Origin: Chelonoidis abingdonii
Lineage: Eukaryota; Chordata; Testudines; Testudinidae
Assembly: GCF_003597395.2 (NCBI RefSeq)
Contig: NC_133773.1
Coordinates: 59,910,249 to 59,974,248 of the forward strand
DNA length: 64,000 nucleotides
Direction: 5' to 3'
Shown here: in pieces, positions 49,816 through 62,424 of the stretch
Position numbering within the stretch: position 1 is the stretch's first letter
Layout of the letters: each line of letters opens with the position of its first letter
Program-made: the position numbers and the translations under genes
Notes under the pieces: model-generated
Database searches by the model: none
Told to the model about the DNA's origin: nothing
The model's input: the letters and a program-made list of their open reading frames with translations, nothing else

Positions 49816-51008
49816 GTTATTAACACAGTAATTCATCATATATCAAAGTGATGCAACAGGTACATCAGAATGCCATCTGAGTAGGGCCTCATAGGTAGAA
49901 TTTGGCTCCAGCGAAAAATGACAGTGCCAGTCATTTTAATATCTAAAAATCTGCCATTTTCCAGAAACAGTGCTTGTGAGAACATGTACAGGATGAAGAG
50001 GACATGATTCAAGGAGCCTAAAGGTTTGCAGAAGTTGAGATGGGTGGGGTTTCAGACTGGTAAGAAGTAGTGGGTTAAAATCTTGATTAAAATCCATAGA
50101 TGTCATTGTTTTTGTTTTAAAGAGTATTTGATGTGACATTCTGAAATGTGGATTGTGTTATGACTGACATAATGAACATATGACAGGAAAATATCTATTT
50201 GAAAACACAAAGATTTTATAAAATGGATGCCTAAATTTTGGCTCTTGTATCCATATTTAGGCACTTCTATAAGCTGTCTGATTCTTAAAGGCATTGAGGG
50301 ATTTAATATTTCATTTTTAATGATTATCATTAGTATAATAAACTCTGCTTCCTGTTTAATCAAGATTTAAAATTGAGCTTTACCTTTGGCTTTTGGGGTT
50401 CCTACTGAATGGTTGACTAGCCACAGGGCATGACTGGCCTCTGCCTGTCTTTGGCACTCTTGAGATATCAGTGCAATTTTGTGTGACAGCTAAAAACACT
50501 TAGTCTAGTTTCTTCATTTCCCACTTGGATGCTCATTTGTTTAGAAAAATTTTGTTTGTCCCAGTGGGAAACTAAGAGGACTTGCCTCATTTCATGAATA
50601 CTCAATTTAACAGTCATCTCTTTTTTTTTTTTTTTTTATCCCCCACGTCCCAGACAAGCCAGAGATTTTTTGCCCTATTTTGGATGAGTGTTGGATGAGC
50701 ACAAATATTCATTTTTTTAATAATTAGTCATTTGGCCAAATTGTCTACTGGTGAAAATGTGTAAAACTCCATTGACAATAATGGAGCTGAGGCATTTACA
50801 TCAGCAGAGAATTCAGCCCCTTATTATTAATAAGTAATTAATTAATTATTATTATTAGGGTAGCACATAGAGGGCTGAGTCAGAATCTGACTCTACTGTG
50901 CTAGGCACATAGTAGGAGAAAGTTTCTGCTCCAAAGATTATTGATGACAAATACAATTAGATAGGAGTCAAAATATCCAAAGGTGACCAAGTGACTTAGG
51001 AGCCTGAA

Positions 51009-51255
51009 GGTACGTCTACACTACATGTGTTATAGCTACGCTGCTATATGGTCGACAAGTGAAGGAAGGGTTTTTCCTGTTACTGTAGTAAATCTAGCCC
51101 AGTGAGACGTGGTAGCTAGATCAATGAAAGAATGCTTCCATCAACCTACCTTCATCTACAGTGGAGGCTGGGTCAACATAACTATGTTAACGAGGTGCGA
51201 AATTTCATAGCCTGTCTCAATGTACCTAGGTTGACCTGTGTTTTAGGTGTATCCA
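51009..51255. mobile_element. MITE (Harbinger-like, diverged)
   Basis: Left end GGTACGTCTACACTACATG is clear. The right end 'ttttaggtgtatccaagg' is diverged. The interior includes 'ctgctatatggtcgacaagt' and 'aggttgacctgtg'. Boundaries approximate on the right. Confidence 0.6.
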
Positions 51256-51954
51256 AGGCTGAGTCCCATTTTAAAAGTGCCTAGGATCCTAAATGACTTT
51301 CAATAAGATTTAATGACTTAAATTTGTAATTTTATCTGGGGTAAACAAAAGTCTAGATAGTAGTCTGTAAGGTAAAGACAAGCTGGATGCAACTATAAAC
51401 ATCCAAGTTATAAAACTGGACAGAGATGTGTGCCAAAAATGCATAAAGACCTTTAACCATAGTGACATTGGCAGGTGTAATATAGGCAGTAGTAAATATT
51501 CCTGGCTGGAATGCTGGCTTCTATTCTAAATATGTTTACTGTTTTATTCTTTATAAGAGAAAACAACATGTAAAAGGCTGATGGGAATCTTAGTGAGCGT
51601 CTATTTTCTTTCTGTTAATGGCTTTGAAGACCTATAGTTAGGAATATTTTTTTCCTTTGAGGAATGGAAAAACAGTACATATTAAAAGTTTGTCAGAGTG
51701 AGATTTCCTGGAATGAGTGTTAACTTACCCACTAAGAGCTGCAACTCTGAAAAAGATTATTAGACCTAAACCATGACCTTTCAACACTAAAACAGTGCAC
51801 GGAATTCTCCATATTATCACTAGCACCTGAGATCAAAGTAAATACAATACTGAAAAGGAAAAAAAAAGTTTACACCATAATGATGTCCCTTTTGCTGTTT
51901 CTTTATAATAGTACATTCTATGAAATACTTCTGACCTCCAAACTTTAATCTCAC

Positions 51955-52106
51955 CTTTGGTCATATGACAGGGCCATGGAACGGATTCCAGCATCACAGC
52001 CTGGGTAAGCAAAAAGCTGCTTGAGGTCACACACTTGCCATACCACGATGACCCCGTTGTCTCCGCCTGTAAGCAGATACTGTCCATCACGGCTCATCTG
52101 GATTGC
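51955..52106 (-). CDS. LRBA: LRBA exon: WD40 blades
   Basis: Minus strand; acceptor AG is the complement of 52108-52107, donor gtgag the complement of 51954-51950. Reads AIQMSRDGQYLLTGGDNGV, then IVVWQVCDLKQLFAYPGCD, then AGIRSMALSYDQ plus two bases of Arg. GGDNGVIVVW is a standard WD40 blade (GG-D-G...VW), and YPGCDAGIR-MALS begins the next. Compared with NBEA, VVEVWQACDFKQLYIYPGCD is replaced by LRBA-type residues. Confidence 0.96.
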
Positions 52107-54172
52107 CTAAAGGGAAATTATATTAATATTTCTGTTAAAACAACTTGCATTGCTTTTATTTCCCCCTCTTACCTCCAGAACACTCCCTCTGCACCATGAT
52201 AACTGCTGTGATAGCTTTATCTCTGAAGATACTTCATATCAGTAGATACAGCTTTTGAGAAGCAAAAAAGTCAATTACAACTTAAATGTAGGGTAAACAT
52301 TGCAATCTACAGAATATACTGGTTTCTTTTCAAGAAATACGATAGGAACAATGGTCAAATGGCTTAAGTTTATTTCACTTATCAGCTATTCCACACACCA
52401 AAAATCAAGTATGAGGGCAACTAAGGAGATTTGATTTTCTGATCAGGCACATTCGCAGGAGGCTGCGGAACTTGCACCTCACATTCACCCAAACAGCTTT
52501 AACCTCAGAGAGTTGCCCTCATTTTTTATATAGGCCATATTTGGAGGTCTGTTTATCTGCTTTTGTTTTCTTTCCCCCTGCGCCCTGCACAGTTGGACAC
52601 ACAGAACTAAGTCGCCTGGCCTTATAATTGGAGAGATACAAAAAATAGTCTGAATGAAATACTCTTTTTATACTTCTAAAAAAGGTACGTTTAGCTAATG
52701 TGTCAGACACAGAATAAATGATAGCGTGCTCTAAAGGTTGGCCCCCATTTGGGATGAACCGGGGAATTTACTCATACTTTCACTACTTGTGAGAAATAGG
52801 CCATCCCAAACTCATATTTACATAACAGAGTATATATATTGATATTACATAAAAAATACATTAAAAGAACATTTAGTTTGCAAAATAAAGCATTCCAATA
52901 TTAGGAATTGACAGAATGAAGGCTGTTTGTGCACAGGCAACTTAAATTGTGGCATTTCCTAAACTTGAGTGTTGACTTGGCAGCCTTAAAGTTCTTTAAT
53001 ATAGGAGGGAGGGATGGGTTAATATAATTTTCTACCTTTTTTAAAAAGCAAAGTGAAAAAAACAGTAATTGTATCATGTGGCTTCATAGTGACCCCCACA
53101 CTGGTAGGCCATCAGCAAGTTTGGGACCTTTGGATCTAAAGCACAGATCTTTACCGCTAATTGCTGCACCCCTGACCTTTAGATCTGTCCCCCTTCCCCT
53201 CTTTTCTCCCCCGGCTTGGGTAATCCCCTCCCTGCTCCTCTGCATTCTAGTTAGGCTGCTGCTTCTCCTCCTCCTCCAATAGCAGGCTGTTATCTTCTAT
53301 TGGGTCCAGCCAGAAGGCTATGAGAAACATTTTTCTAATGAGTTCCACAGTTATTTTCCCACAGCTTCCTGGCTGGAATGCTGGCTTCTATTCCAGTTTC
53401 TGAAAGGTAGTATGTTCTAGTACCTGTAAACCCTTCTGCCCCATTCTCCGTTGGGGGCCCCATCCCCCTCTGCTCCTATTCACTCTTCCCCATCACTCTG
53501 ACTCTTGCCCCAGCCTTCATCCCTATCTACTATCCATCCCCCCATCCTGGCTCCTACTTTCCTCCCTCTCTTCATCTATCTCCTCCCTTCATTCCCACAC
53601 CTCCTGGCTTCTTCCCTTCTTCTTCTCTGTTTCCTGGCTCCTACTGTTTTCCCACAAGCTCCTGAAAAATTTAGCTGCCAAGCTCTGACAAGCCTAAGAA
53701 GTCTCCATCATACATGTATGACTTGAGATTTTTCCAGAGGCTTCCAAAATTCACCAAATTTGGGGAGATTTTCACAAAGACAACAAAAAGCACATCCCTG
53801 ACAATAGAATGACACCTTGCCAAATTTAGAGCGCCTGATCCAAAGCATAGAGATGCTAAAGTTTTTCAACAAAACAGCTGTAATAATTTAACATGGTCAA
53901 AACAATACTCCCCCCCCAAAAACCTGTTTTTTGAGACAACTAAATCATTTTAAAAACAACTTAAAATAAATACACACACACACACACCAGCCTGAAGCTG
54001 ACACCCAGCATTGGAAGTGTCAGCCAAAGGGTTAAAGTAAGGCAAAGTTATAAGTAAATGAAAACACAGTCTTATAATGAAAAATATTAGGCAACGTTTC
54101 CTACACGGAAGCGCTGCTTAGAATAATGAAGTCCTAACTATTTTAAAATGTGTATGCATAATATTAGAAACT

Positions 54173-54337
54173 CAAGGTGGGTGAGGCAGTATCTTTTATT
54201 TGAAAAACTTCTGTTGGTGAAAGATACAAGCTTTCCAGCTTACACAGAGCTCTCCTTCAAGTCTGTGTAATCTTGAGAGTTTGTCTCTTTCACCAACAGA
54301 ACTTGGTCCAATAAAAGATATTATCTCACCCGTCTTG
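54173..54337. repeat. Imperfect inverted repeat, PLE-related
   Basis: Left arm 54173-54229 ('gaggcagtatcttttatttg', 'cttctgttggtgaaagatac') and right arm 54281-54337 ('gtctctttcaccaacagaac', 'ataaaagatattatctcacc') are complementary with scattered mismatches. The loop is about 51 nt. Confidence 0.8.
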
Positions 54338-57300
54338 TCTCTCTAATATCCTGGGACCAACATAGCTACAACAACTATGCATAATATAATTTCATTGTTT
54401 AGTTCTACAATTCCATCACAATATCTTAGAAAATTTTCTTTATAAACAGTTTTGAAAACAGAAATAATTTCTTTTGCACTTAAAGATTTCATCAACAGTT
54501 TACAATATAGAAAACTATGTGTGAGGTCTTCACACATGAGAGTTTTCAAAAACTATTACACAGAAAGCGTTATGCTATGGTGCCTTTAAGATCTTGTGGC
54601 AATCATAAGTATTGTGCACTATAATCTATGTTTCTGAGGCACTTCTAATTTGCAGAATTTTTAACATATGCAGCACCTGCTCACAAAAACAGGGGGAATT
54701 AAAATACTAAATATACCATTAATGCAATACTAAAATGATTATGTTGAACACTGACAAGTGTAAAAACTAAAATATTATGGTCCTCGTAATAATAATTAGT
54801 CAACCATATTGAATATATGCATTATCATCAATTTTTGTGCCTTATTTCTGTTATGATGATGCTAAAATACTCTGAGTTAGGGTTCTTATAAAGTAGCTAA
54901 CTTTTCATAACCTTAGTTTTGAGTGTTTATTATGATGACTTCTTGTTCTTATGGGAACAAACCCTTTAGTTTAACAATTTATTTAACAAAATAGTTTCAG
55001 CACTAATGCTTTAAGATAATCAATAACATTTTGTATTTACAAGCAATGAAGGAATTGGTGATCAACTGATTCCAGGCAACTGTATTTTCAACTAGGATTG
55101 CGACAAATGTACTCAACGCTTACAAAAGGTAGTGGGCACGGTAAATCCTTTCCAAGACACATATAACTATGGCATAATTAAATGCTCAAACATTCTGAAC
55201 TGAAACTTGTTCTGAATGGTATAAGTGTTCCAACTATCAATTATTATTTTTGTCATTTCTTATTTCCCTCATTACACAAAGATGTGTGATGCACCTCCTA
55301 AGCCAGAAAGAAGACAAGTTTGCTGCCCAAGAAGCTTAGAATCTAAATTACACAAGGCAATAAGCTAGCGATGGAGAGAAGAATGAGATAAGATAATAAA
55401 ATCTGTAGAAAAGAAAATTGCATATACCAAGATAGCTCATCATGAGCTCTAGCAAACCAAATAAAATTATTAAAAAGATTATTCATTAGAAGTAAAATCA
55501 ATATCCATTTTTTTCATTCCACAAATGGCAATCTCCTGAGGGTATTTTGAAATTGCAATGAAGGCATGACAAATAATTATTTGCTACACTTATAAAATTC
55601 AGCTGATGAAAATCCATTAACCTTATGGTCATGGTTCACTTGTGTTTTATACTTGAGGCTTTTTACTAGAGAAATGCTATATTACAAGGCAAATTAAAAC
55701 CATTAATCTTTAACTCTTCCACTACCTGCAAATTTCAGTGATTTCTGCGATCTCTTGATTAAATAAAGAACAGTCTTTGAGGTTTTGCCAATATTTATGT
55801 CATTTTCCTAAGTCATCTGCTTTTCAAGAAGACAAGTAGTTGATAGAATATGACAAAGGTCACTCGTCAAAATTTCAGTTTAATGACATGCCCCATAGGA
55901 GTTAACAAACTAAAGGATGCATTTACTCTCAAGTACTCCAACTATTATGGGGAAGGCATGAATCAATTTTACTGTTCAGTTTTTCTCCCAGTGAAAGTTA
56001 TCCAGGATTCTAATAAGAATAAGCTCAAGCAGTTCTGCCATCTAATCGTTCTCACAACGTAAGATTCAGACATGCAAACAAATCCCCATAGCACTCAATT
56101 CAAGCAATGTTCTAAAAGCTTCATTTCTGACTTGCGCTTCCTTGAAAAGTCTCAAAAGTTTGTGCAAACCCTTTAACCTCTCAGATTCTTGAAAGGTAGT
56201 GTGTCTTAAAAATCAGAGCTGTCGCCACGACAGAAGTGGCTTATGGCAGCAAAAGGCTGTTGGGCACTTCCACATTTCAGGATTCAGGGAAGGAAAATAA
56301 ATTGGTTCCTTGGGGTGAATTAGTGTACTGTCTTTGTTTAGGTTAAAATAACTTTACTTCTCTGAACTGGCTGCCCACTTAGATTTAAATTATTCATTAA
56401 GACAATTAAACATTACACGGTAGATGTGTTAGGATATGCTGTTATCCGTGAGGCAGTATTTTAAACAAAAACTGGTGGAAAGTGTCGATTATATCCCGAG
56501 TTTCGCCAGACAGTCAAATTTTTCTGGTAGTTGTAGAACATTGTTTTGAAGGTAACTGTAAACTGTTATTTTCGTCAACTACATCTTGCAGTCTAAGTCC
56601 ACAATGACACGGGAAAACACATCAGAATTTTACTTTACATACGCAACTGCATTTCTGACCCACTATTCCTCCATTTTCTCCTGGCAACAAATAGTGATAT
56701 CATCAGTCTGCACAGCCTGTAGGCAGGTCCTACTCATTTTAAATGTCCCTACTTTAATCACACAGTTGCCACTTGCCTTCTAGTATGATAAAGTGCAGAA
56801 GCCCTGGAAAGAAGGTTGTGGATTATTTAAACCTAAAATCCTCGTGGGACTGCTGGGGAAAAAACAGTGTGTACCAGTGGCCTACAGAGAGTGGAACATT
56901 CAGTGCCTCAAGCAACATTCTCCAAGCCGTGGGTACTGACTGAAACACTACAGAAATTGTTTTACCCAGCAAGGGATCTCTAGATATTTTACGGATTTAC
57001 TAGCCTAGTTGACAATATAATCACAACTGAAAGTGACATATTATCAACATTATTATTGTAAAAAGAAAAGCAAAAGAAAACATTCTGACATGCACTTGCT
57101 TTAAATGAAATATTGGGGAAGAGGCTAGGGTGGGAAACTCACAAGCATGTGTGCAAGGACAGCAAAAGGTGAAATTTGAGCGATTTGAAGAAAGACTAAA
57201 AATGCAGCAAGAATCTATATCAGTTTTGAAAAACGCCTGGGATAGGGGCATGCAAATTCTCATGACATATCCCCTTCTTCAAACAAATCTGCATTTACAG

Positions 57301-57942
57301 TGTATTAAGTAATAAATGTGCGTAATTCAGCATTTTGTGACTACTAATCCACTGCAGAACACCACTGGCTATGGAAAACACATCAAATAATATAGCCTTT
57401 TTAAATTGCATACTCAACAACCTATATATCCAACATTTCAAGAAAAAGAGGATAGTGGATTAACAGAATTTAATTTACACTAGAATTTGATGTCAACTTT
57501 TATAAAAAGGAGAAAGGCATAGCTGAAGCATTTAAGTGTGTGTATTGGGAGCTCCACTGTTAACATTAAAACATTTTGTACCAGCTGCATATGAAATCAT
57601 GAAAAGAGTTAAGGCTAGTAACATTCTTTTAAAATATATTTCAATATTTTTTACCTGTTTGGAAGCTAATTTCCTTGATTTTGCTCTCTTTTGCAACACA
57701 AGTCTTAACAAAATTATGTATCTGTGGGAGTCAGGTAAGGACAAGGGGTGCAAATTTAAGACTGTTCACAGTTGGATGAAAAACACAGGTAAAGAATTCT
57801 TGTAAGACTGTAGGACAGTCTTGTAAGACAGTCTTGTGAGGGTAAGAAGAGTTCAGGATGGATATCATAAATATTGTACAAGTCACGTGATCAGACCTTG
57901 TAAGGAAAAGAAATGGTGCACAGCTAAAAATAATATTTTTTT

Positions 57943-58079
57943 AAAAGCAGCAAAGAATCCTGTGGCACCTTATAGACTAACAGACGTTTTGGAGCATGAG
58001 CTTTCGTGGGTGAATACCCACTTCGTCAGATGCATGCCATGTTAGTCTATAAGGTGCCACAGGATTCTTTGCTGCTTTT
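57943..58079. repeat. Perfect 40-nt inverted repeat derived from PLE ends
   Basis: 57943-57982 and 58040-58079 are exact reverse complements by eye, beginning AAAAGCAGCAAAGAATCC. The 57-nt loop holds 'gcatgagctttcgtgggtga' and 'cccacttcgtcagatgc', themselves partly self-complementary. 'cagatccagactaacacagc' follows, as it does after the 48087 palindrome. Confidence 0.95.
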
Positions 58080-59367
58080 ACAGATCCAGACTAACACAGC
58101 TACCCCTCTGATATTTCTTTAAAAATATCCTTGTCTGCATTAACAACACTTCAGAATTGTTGTTATTTTATTATCCACAGATTTTGGTAATTAACTCTTC
58201 ACCATTTAGGTTGTTACTTTTTTCCATTGCGTTCATTTTGGAAAATGAAACTACAATGGGCAGTTATATCGTGGTCAATTTCAACTGCTCTACAAACAAG
58301 AAAAAAGACAGAGCTCCTCCTCCTTTGAAGAGTTTGTAACCTAAATAAACAACAGAGTAGGATGGGTTGCTGACTGAGCAGTGCAAATTAACACCTGTCT
58401 TGTTAGCACTTCAAGTTTTGTTCAGTGGTGGGTTTGGTTTTTTTTTTGTTTGTTTTTTTAGTTTATTTAAGCTATTTTGTTTACAGTCCTTTTGTGGCTG
58501 CTACAAGGTTTTAGCCTTTTGGAAGAAGTGTATTTTAGGGAGGGAGATGAGAACCACTTTCTGGTTCTCATGTATTAGCATAAGCTGTTGTGTTTGGATT
58601 TTAGAACTGCAGAAGAATATTTATATTGACATTAAAATAAGTCCATAAAGTTATTTTATTAAGCATTGCCTCCACTCCCATTTTTTCTTTTAATTAAAAA
58701 AATCCACTATATTTTGGATTTAACTAAGGCAGCAGTGTTCTGCTTCATCTTTTAACTTTCTACTTAATTTGTTCTCTATTTTTCAGTAGTTAAATTAACA
58801 ATATTCTCCCTTTTTCTTGTTTTGGCTTAGCTCTACCACAGCTGCCAAATTTTGTTCTGTCCATATCACATTTTATGAACATTTTTGAACCAACAATTAT
58901 GCATATTAGCAAAAAGCCTTCCTGAAACTAAGCCTCTGAATAATATTTCAACTGAGATGCAGGAATATGGACAGAGCTAATGACACACAGCAGCCCTCCT
59001 GCTGCTGGAGTGACTGGTCATCTTGACTCTTTAGAGACTGACAAAAATGTAATATCTTGAATTCTCCTGTGTCTGCACACCAGATATTATTTGTATGTCC
59101 TTTTATTCAGAGGGAAAACCCCCTCAATATATTGCTGGCTACCTAGGCAGAGCCACTATGAAGTTAAAGATGATTCCATGAGCAATGTTTGATCCCCCAA
59201 ATACATACTTTTTGGAGCCCTTCTAAATTTAGCAGTCATTAGTTAAATTGCACAGATTTCAGTCACATGGAAAGAAACCCTGAGCAATTCCAAAACCTCA
59301 GAATTCTCCTAAGTTTATTTTAAATATTGACATATGTAACACTTAAAATATATTTCTGCACACTCAC

Positions 59368-59564
59368 CCTTATTTTGTCATCTGTTTCCATAGTGGCCTG
59401 AAGTTTCCCATTCACGCTGAATACACAGAAAAGGCCATTTTCATAGTATATGATACAGTGGCCCTCTCTTGAAGCCTGGATAAGTTTTGGTCTCAAGCAG
59501 TTTTCAGGACCTTCTAATGTCCTCAGTAGGTCTCCATTCATAGAATGTATGAGACATGGCCCTT
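59368..59564 (-). CDS. LRBA: LRBA exon: WD40 blades
   Basis: Minus strand; acceptor AG the complement of 59566-59565, donor gtgag the complement of 59367-59363. Completes a split Glu and reads GPCLIHSMNGDLLRTLEGP, then ENCLRPKLIQASREGHCII, then YYENGLFCVFSVNGKLQAT, then METDDKIR. GDLLRTLEGPENCL...NGKLQATMETDD is LRBA-like; NBEA has ...NGKLLAQMEINDS. Phases join the neighbours exactly. Confidence 0.96.
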
Positions 59565-59784
59565 CTGATGAAACAGAAATAAAAGCACTGTTTATTTTCA
59601 TATCAAATCCATCCAAAGACATTAAAGGACAATGAGTAATGGCTTTTACTGAATTAACTAAAAATGTGATATAAATGGAAAATTTAAGGTACAACCCTGT
59701 AATACTAAAGTTCTTCACTTTGGTAGTCTCATCTCCTAAAAGTCTAGAGTTGCATTAGGGTAATTAAAGCAATCATCTACTTTA

Positions 59785-60195
59785 AGGCAATGTCCATACT
59801 ACCACTTATGTCATTATAACCTAAGCGCTGGTGTGGACAGTGTTATGTGGACAGAGCTTCTCACTGACATAGCTGCCACTACTCATTGGGGGTGGCTTAA
59901 TTAAGTCAAAGGCCACATCTACACTACTCGTCGGATTGGTTCCCAGAATCAACGCCTGTACTCCACCTCGGCAGGAGGAGTAAGCGGAGTCGACAGGGGA
60001 GCCACGGCGGTCGACTTGCCGCTGTAAGGATGGCCAGATAAGTCGAACTAAGATACATATTCGTGTAGCTGAAGTTGCGTGTCTTAGATCGACACCCCTC
60101 CCCCCCAGTGTAGACCAGCCCAAAGGGAGAGCTCTCTCCTGTCAGTTTAGAGCAGCTCCACTAGAGAGTTTACAGCAGCATGGCTGCACCAATCT
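59785..60195. mobile_element. Older MITE interrupted by a younger MITE
   Basis: 'aatgtccatactaccactta' and 'agcgctggtgtggacagtgt' at the left, and 'gggagagctctctcctgtc' plus 'gagagtttacagcagcatgg' at the right, belong to one element split by the insertion at 59911-60121. The outer ends are decayed. Confidence 0.65.
59911..60121. mobile_element. Harbinger-type MITE, inner insertion
   Basis: Left end GGCCACATCTACACTACTC; right end (reverse complement) GGGCTGGTCTACACTGGG. Flanked by AAA on both sides (59908-59910, 60122-60124). Related in sequence to the MITE at 8417-8704 ('gtgtagctgaagttgcgtgt', 'agatcgac'). Confidence 0.78.
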
Positions 60196-61142
60196 CATTA
60201 GTCTCTTTAGATTTTCACAGTAAGATGCACTTATTTGCATGCTTACAATTCCAGCACCTAACAGGTGCACGAATTCCTGATATGCATTCACAAATCAGAT
60301 GTGTACCCACATAAAATTAGCTACATTCTTCATTAGTAATGAACATGGACAAAAACTTTATTAGTATACACACATCAGGTATTCCCTTGTGTAAAAAGTA
60401 TGTGCAGTTTTGAGTGCCAAACTTTGAAAATACAGCCTGTAATAGGAACTTATGAAACACTGAAGAAGGAAGATCTCTGTTCCAAGGAGCTCCCAAGGAG
60501 GACAGCTACATAGACAAAGGTAGGGATGAGGGACAACTACAGGCAATTTATGTACAGGTGAACACAATTCATTGTAAGCAGCACAGCAGAAATGGGTCTT
60601 TAAGAAAGATTTAAAGTAAGGGCCTTGTAGATGAGCTCAGAGAAGCTGAACCTAACCACTGCAAATTTTAGTTGGGAATGCAAATATATCTTTAAACAAC
60701 AACAACAAAAATCATTGCTGTTGCCATTGGGGAGTTATCCACAACAAAAACAAAGCACATAATTACATTGCATTCTTGATAGTCTCAGCAGACAGCCAGG
60801 AATACATAGAGGATAGTTCACTCTGTATTGTCAAACAACTAAAGATAGTTAGTCTAAATAAACAAAAACAAGTTAACTGGAAGACCAGCATGGGAAAGCT
60901 GTCTGTGCTGGACTTCTACAGATACACATGAATGGGCTTCAATTTTAATGTGTTATGGTCAAAAGATGTTTTTCAAATTGACTTAAAAGGAAAACCTGTG
61001 CCAATTAAAACAAGTTTTTTTTTATATGAATCAATCATAATTAAAATGATCTCCATCATCCGAGACTGTATTCATCTTTAAACTAGGACAATAACTTTAT
61101 GACCAAAATATAGTTTTAAAAAGATAACAGAAATCCTTTTAC

Positions 61143-61244
61143 CTTTAGCACCACTTATTACCAGACCAAGTTCAGCACAAACCGTAGCACAAACAATCTC
61201 ATAGTCATGTCCTGTCAAGACGGCACGGGGAGTGGCAAAATCAC
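61143..61244 (-). CDS. LRBA: LRBA exon: WD40 blade
   Basis: Minus strand; acceptor AG the complement of 61246-61245, donor gtaaaag the complement of 61142-61136. Reads DFATPRAVLTGHDYEIVCA, then TVCAELGLVISGAK, with split codons at both ends. LTGHDYEIVC is a WD40 GH-type start. PRAVLTGHD and VCAELGLVISGAK are shared by LRBA and NBEA, and the rest of the gene decides for LRBA. Most upstream exon visible in the window. Confidence 0.95.
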
Positions 61245-61659
61245 CTTCAAGGAAACAAGAAAAAAAGGAATCCTCAGTTATGATTCATCTCTAAAAGCAG
61301 TGTTTAAGGTAATTCAGATATTTATTTTCTTTACTCTTGGAGTTTACACTTTCGAGAACAGATACTCATGGTATGGACTACACTTTTTCAGTTACACTTG
61401 AGAATGACTTCTTCCATAATGCTGATCAACAGTACACTAGTAGCACTGCCTTTCAGAAATTCAACCTGGCCATTTATTAATGAAGAGACACACAACACAT
61501 CTCTATATAGACAACAACTAGTTTGAACATAAAGGATTCTACTACCTCTTAGTGGACAAAGATAACCACATCAATAAATATTCTGGGAATAAGTGTGTCA
61601 CTATGATAAGTAACAAGGGGAAACATTTATGATGTCCAGGTTGAAGCCCCTGAAATCAG

Positions 61660-61755
61660 ATGCCCCAGCGGAAGTGGGTTTTTTACCCAGAAAGCTTACA
61701 CCCAAATAAATCTGTTAGTCTTTAAGGTGCCACCATTCCTTGTTGTTTTTTTTAG
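61660..61755. repeat. Penelope-like element terminal fragment
   Basis: 'cccagaaagcttacacccaa' then 'aaatctgttagtctttaagg' and 'tgccaccattccttgttgt' are the PLE end block in inverted orientation relative to 12843. Confidence 0.7.
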
Positions 61756-62340
61756 GGCAATAGAGAAAGATGGTGGTAAAAATCAAATATTATTTTGAGT
61801 TTAAAAAATAGTACATAGATTTGCAAAGACATAGAAAAAAGTAATAGTGTCAAGTGATTCCAGCAAGGATAAAGCAGCACATTGGTTGTTTAGATAGCAT
61901 GATTCAAAAAGTTTTGAAGCAGAATTTTTTTAAAAAATGAATATTAATAAGCACAATCTAATTAATGTGTCCATTCACTTATACTGCACTTTAAAAAGTA
62001 GCATCTGCATAATTTCTAATAAGACACTCAGATTGTTAAAACAGACCCTGCAAACAAAAAATGTTTTCACAGGCACAATGAGTTTTCTCTGTGCAGTATG
62101 GATGCAGGACTGGACATGTGAAAGTAAAGTTAAAAAGACTTTACTTGCTCTCACCACTGTGCGTTTTAACTCTGACCATTTGCAACAATTCCCAGAACGT
62201 CCATGTAGCTGTCATGTTCAAACGATTTTTTTAAAAAGGTCATAATCTATGATCCCATTCAAAATATGATTTATTCTGCAATTACTGCTACAATACATAA
62301 TTTATAATAAATCAGGACAATATTATTCTCATACATATAA

Positions 62341-62424
62341 TAAGCTGCTCCAAAGTGTGTATATATATATGTGTGTGTGTATGTATACGCACACACACAC
62401 GCATACATACTTTGGAGCAGCTTA
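62341..62424. repeat. Palindromic 84-bp element with TG/TA/CA core
   Basis: TAAGCTGCTCCAAAG at 62341-62355 is exactly complementary to CTTTGGAGCAGCTTA at 62410-62424. The core is alternating TG/TA on the left and CA/TA on the right, so the whole unit folds as one hairpin. Confidence 0.9.

Larger units (their letters stand above)
47641..51954 (-). other. LRBA: LRBA intron (4.3 kb)
   Basis: Contains a MITE (47761-48045), a near-perfect PLE palindrome (48087-48254) and a MITE (51009-51255). There is an AT-rich, fold-back-prone repeat of unknown family at 49300-49815 and an old repeat remnant at 50850-50970. A run of 17 T lies at 50621-50637. No further exon is seen. Confidence 0.85.
52107..59367 (-). 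other. LRBA: LRBA intron (7.3 kb)
   Basis: Contains a fold-back at 54173-54337 and another at 57943-58079, both PLE-related, a CA microsatellite at 53971-53988, and a pyrimidine-rich stretch at about 53160-53660 that gives chance ORFs. No further exon seen. 54400-57900 and 58200-59300 are featureless AT-rich sequence. Confidence 0.85.
59565..61142 (-). other. LRBA: LRBA intron (1.6 kb) with nested MITEs
   Basis: A MITE nested in an older MITE occupies 59785-60195. 60430-60660 carries weak traces of an old repeat ('agtaagggccttgtagatga'). Nothing else noted. Confidence 0.85.

Noticed and set aside
53076..53726. ORFs rich in Leu/Ser/Pro on +
   Set aside because: Pyrimidine-rich low-complexity DNA naturally yields such translations.
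59320..59718. Full 132-codon minus ORF as a stand-alone gene
   Set aside because: Only 59368-59564 is an exon; the rest is intron read-through past the splice sites.
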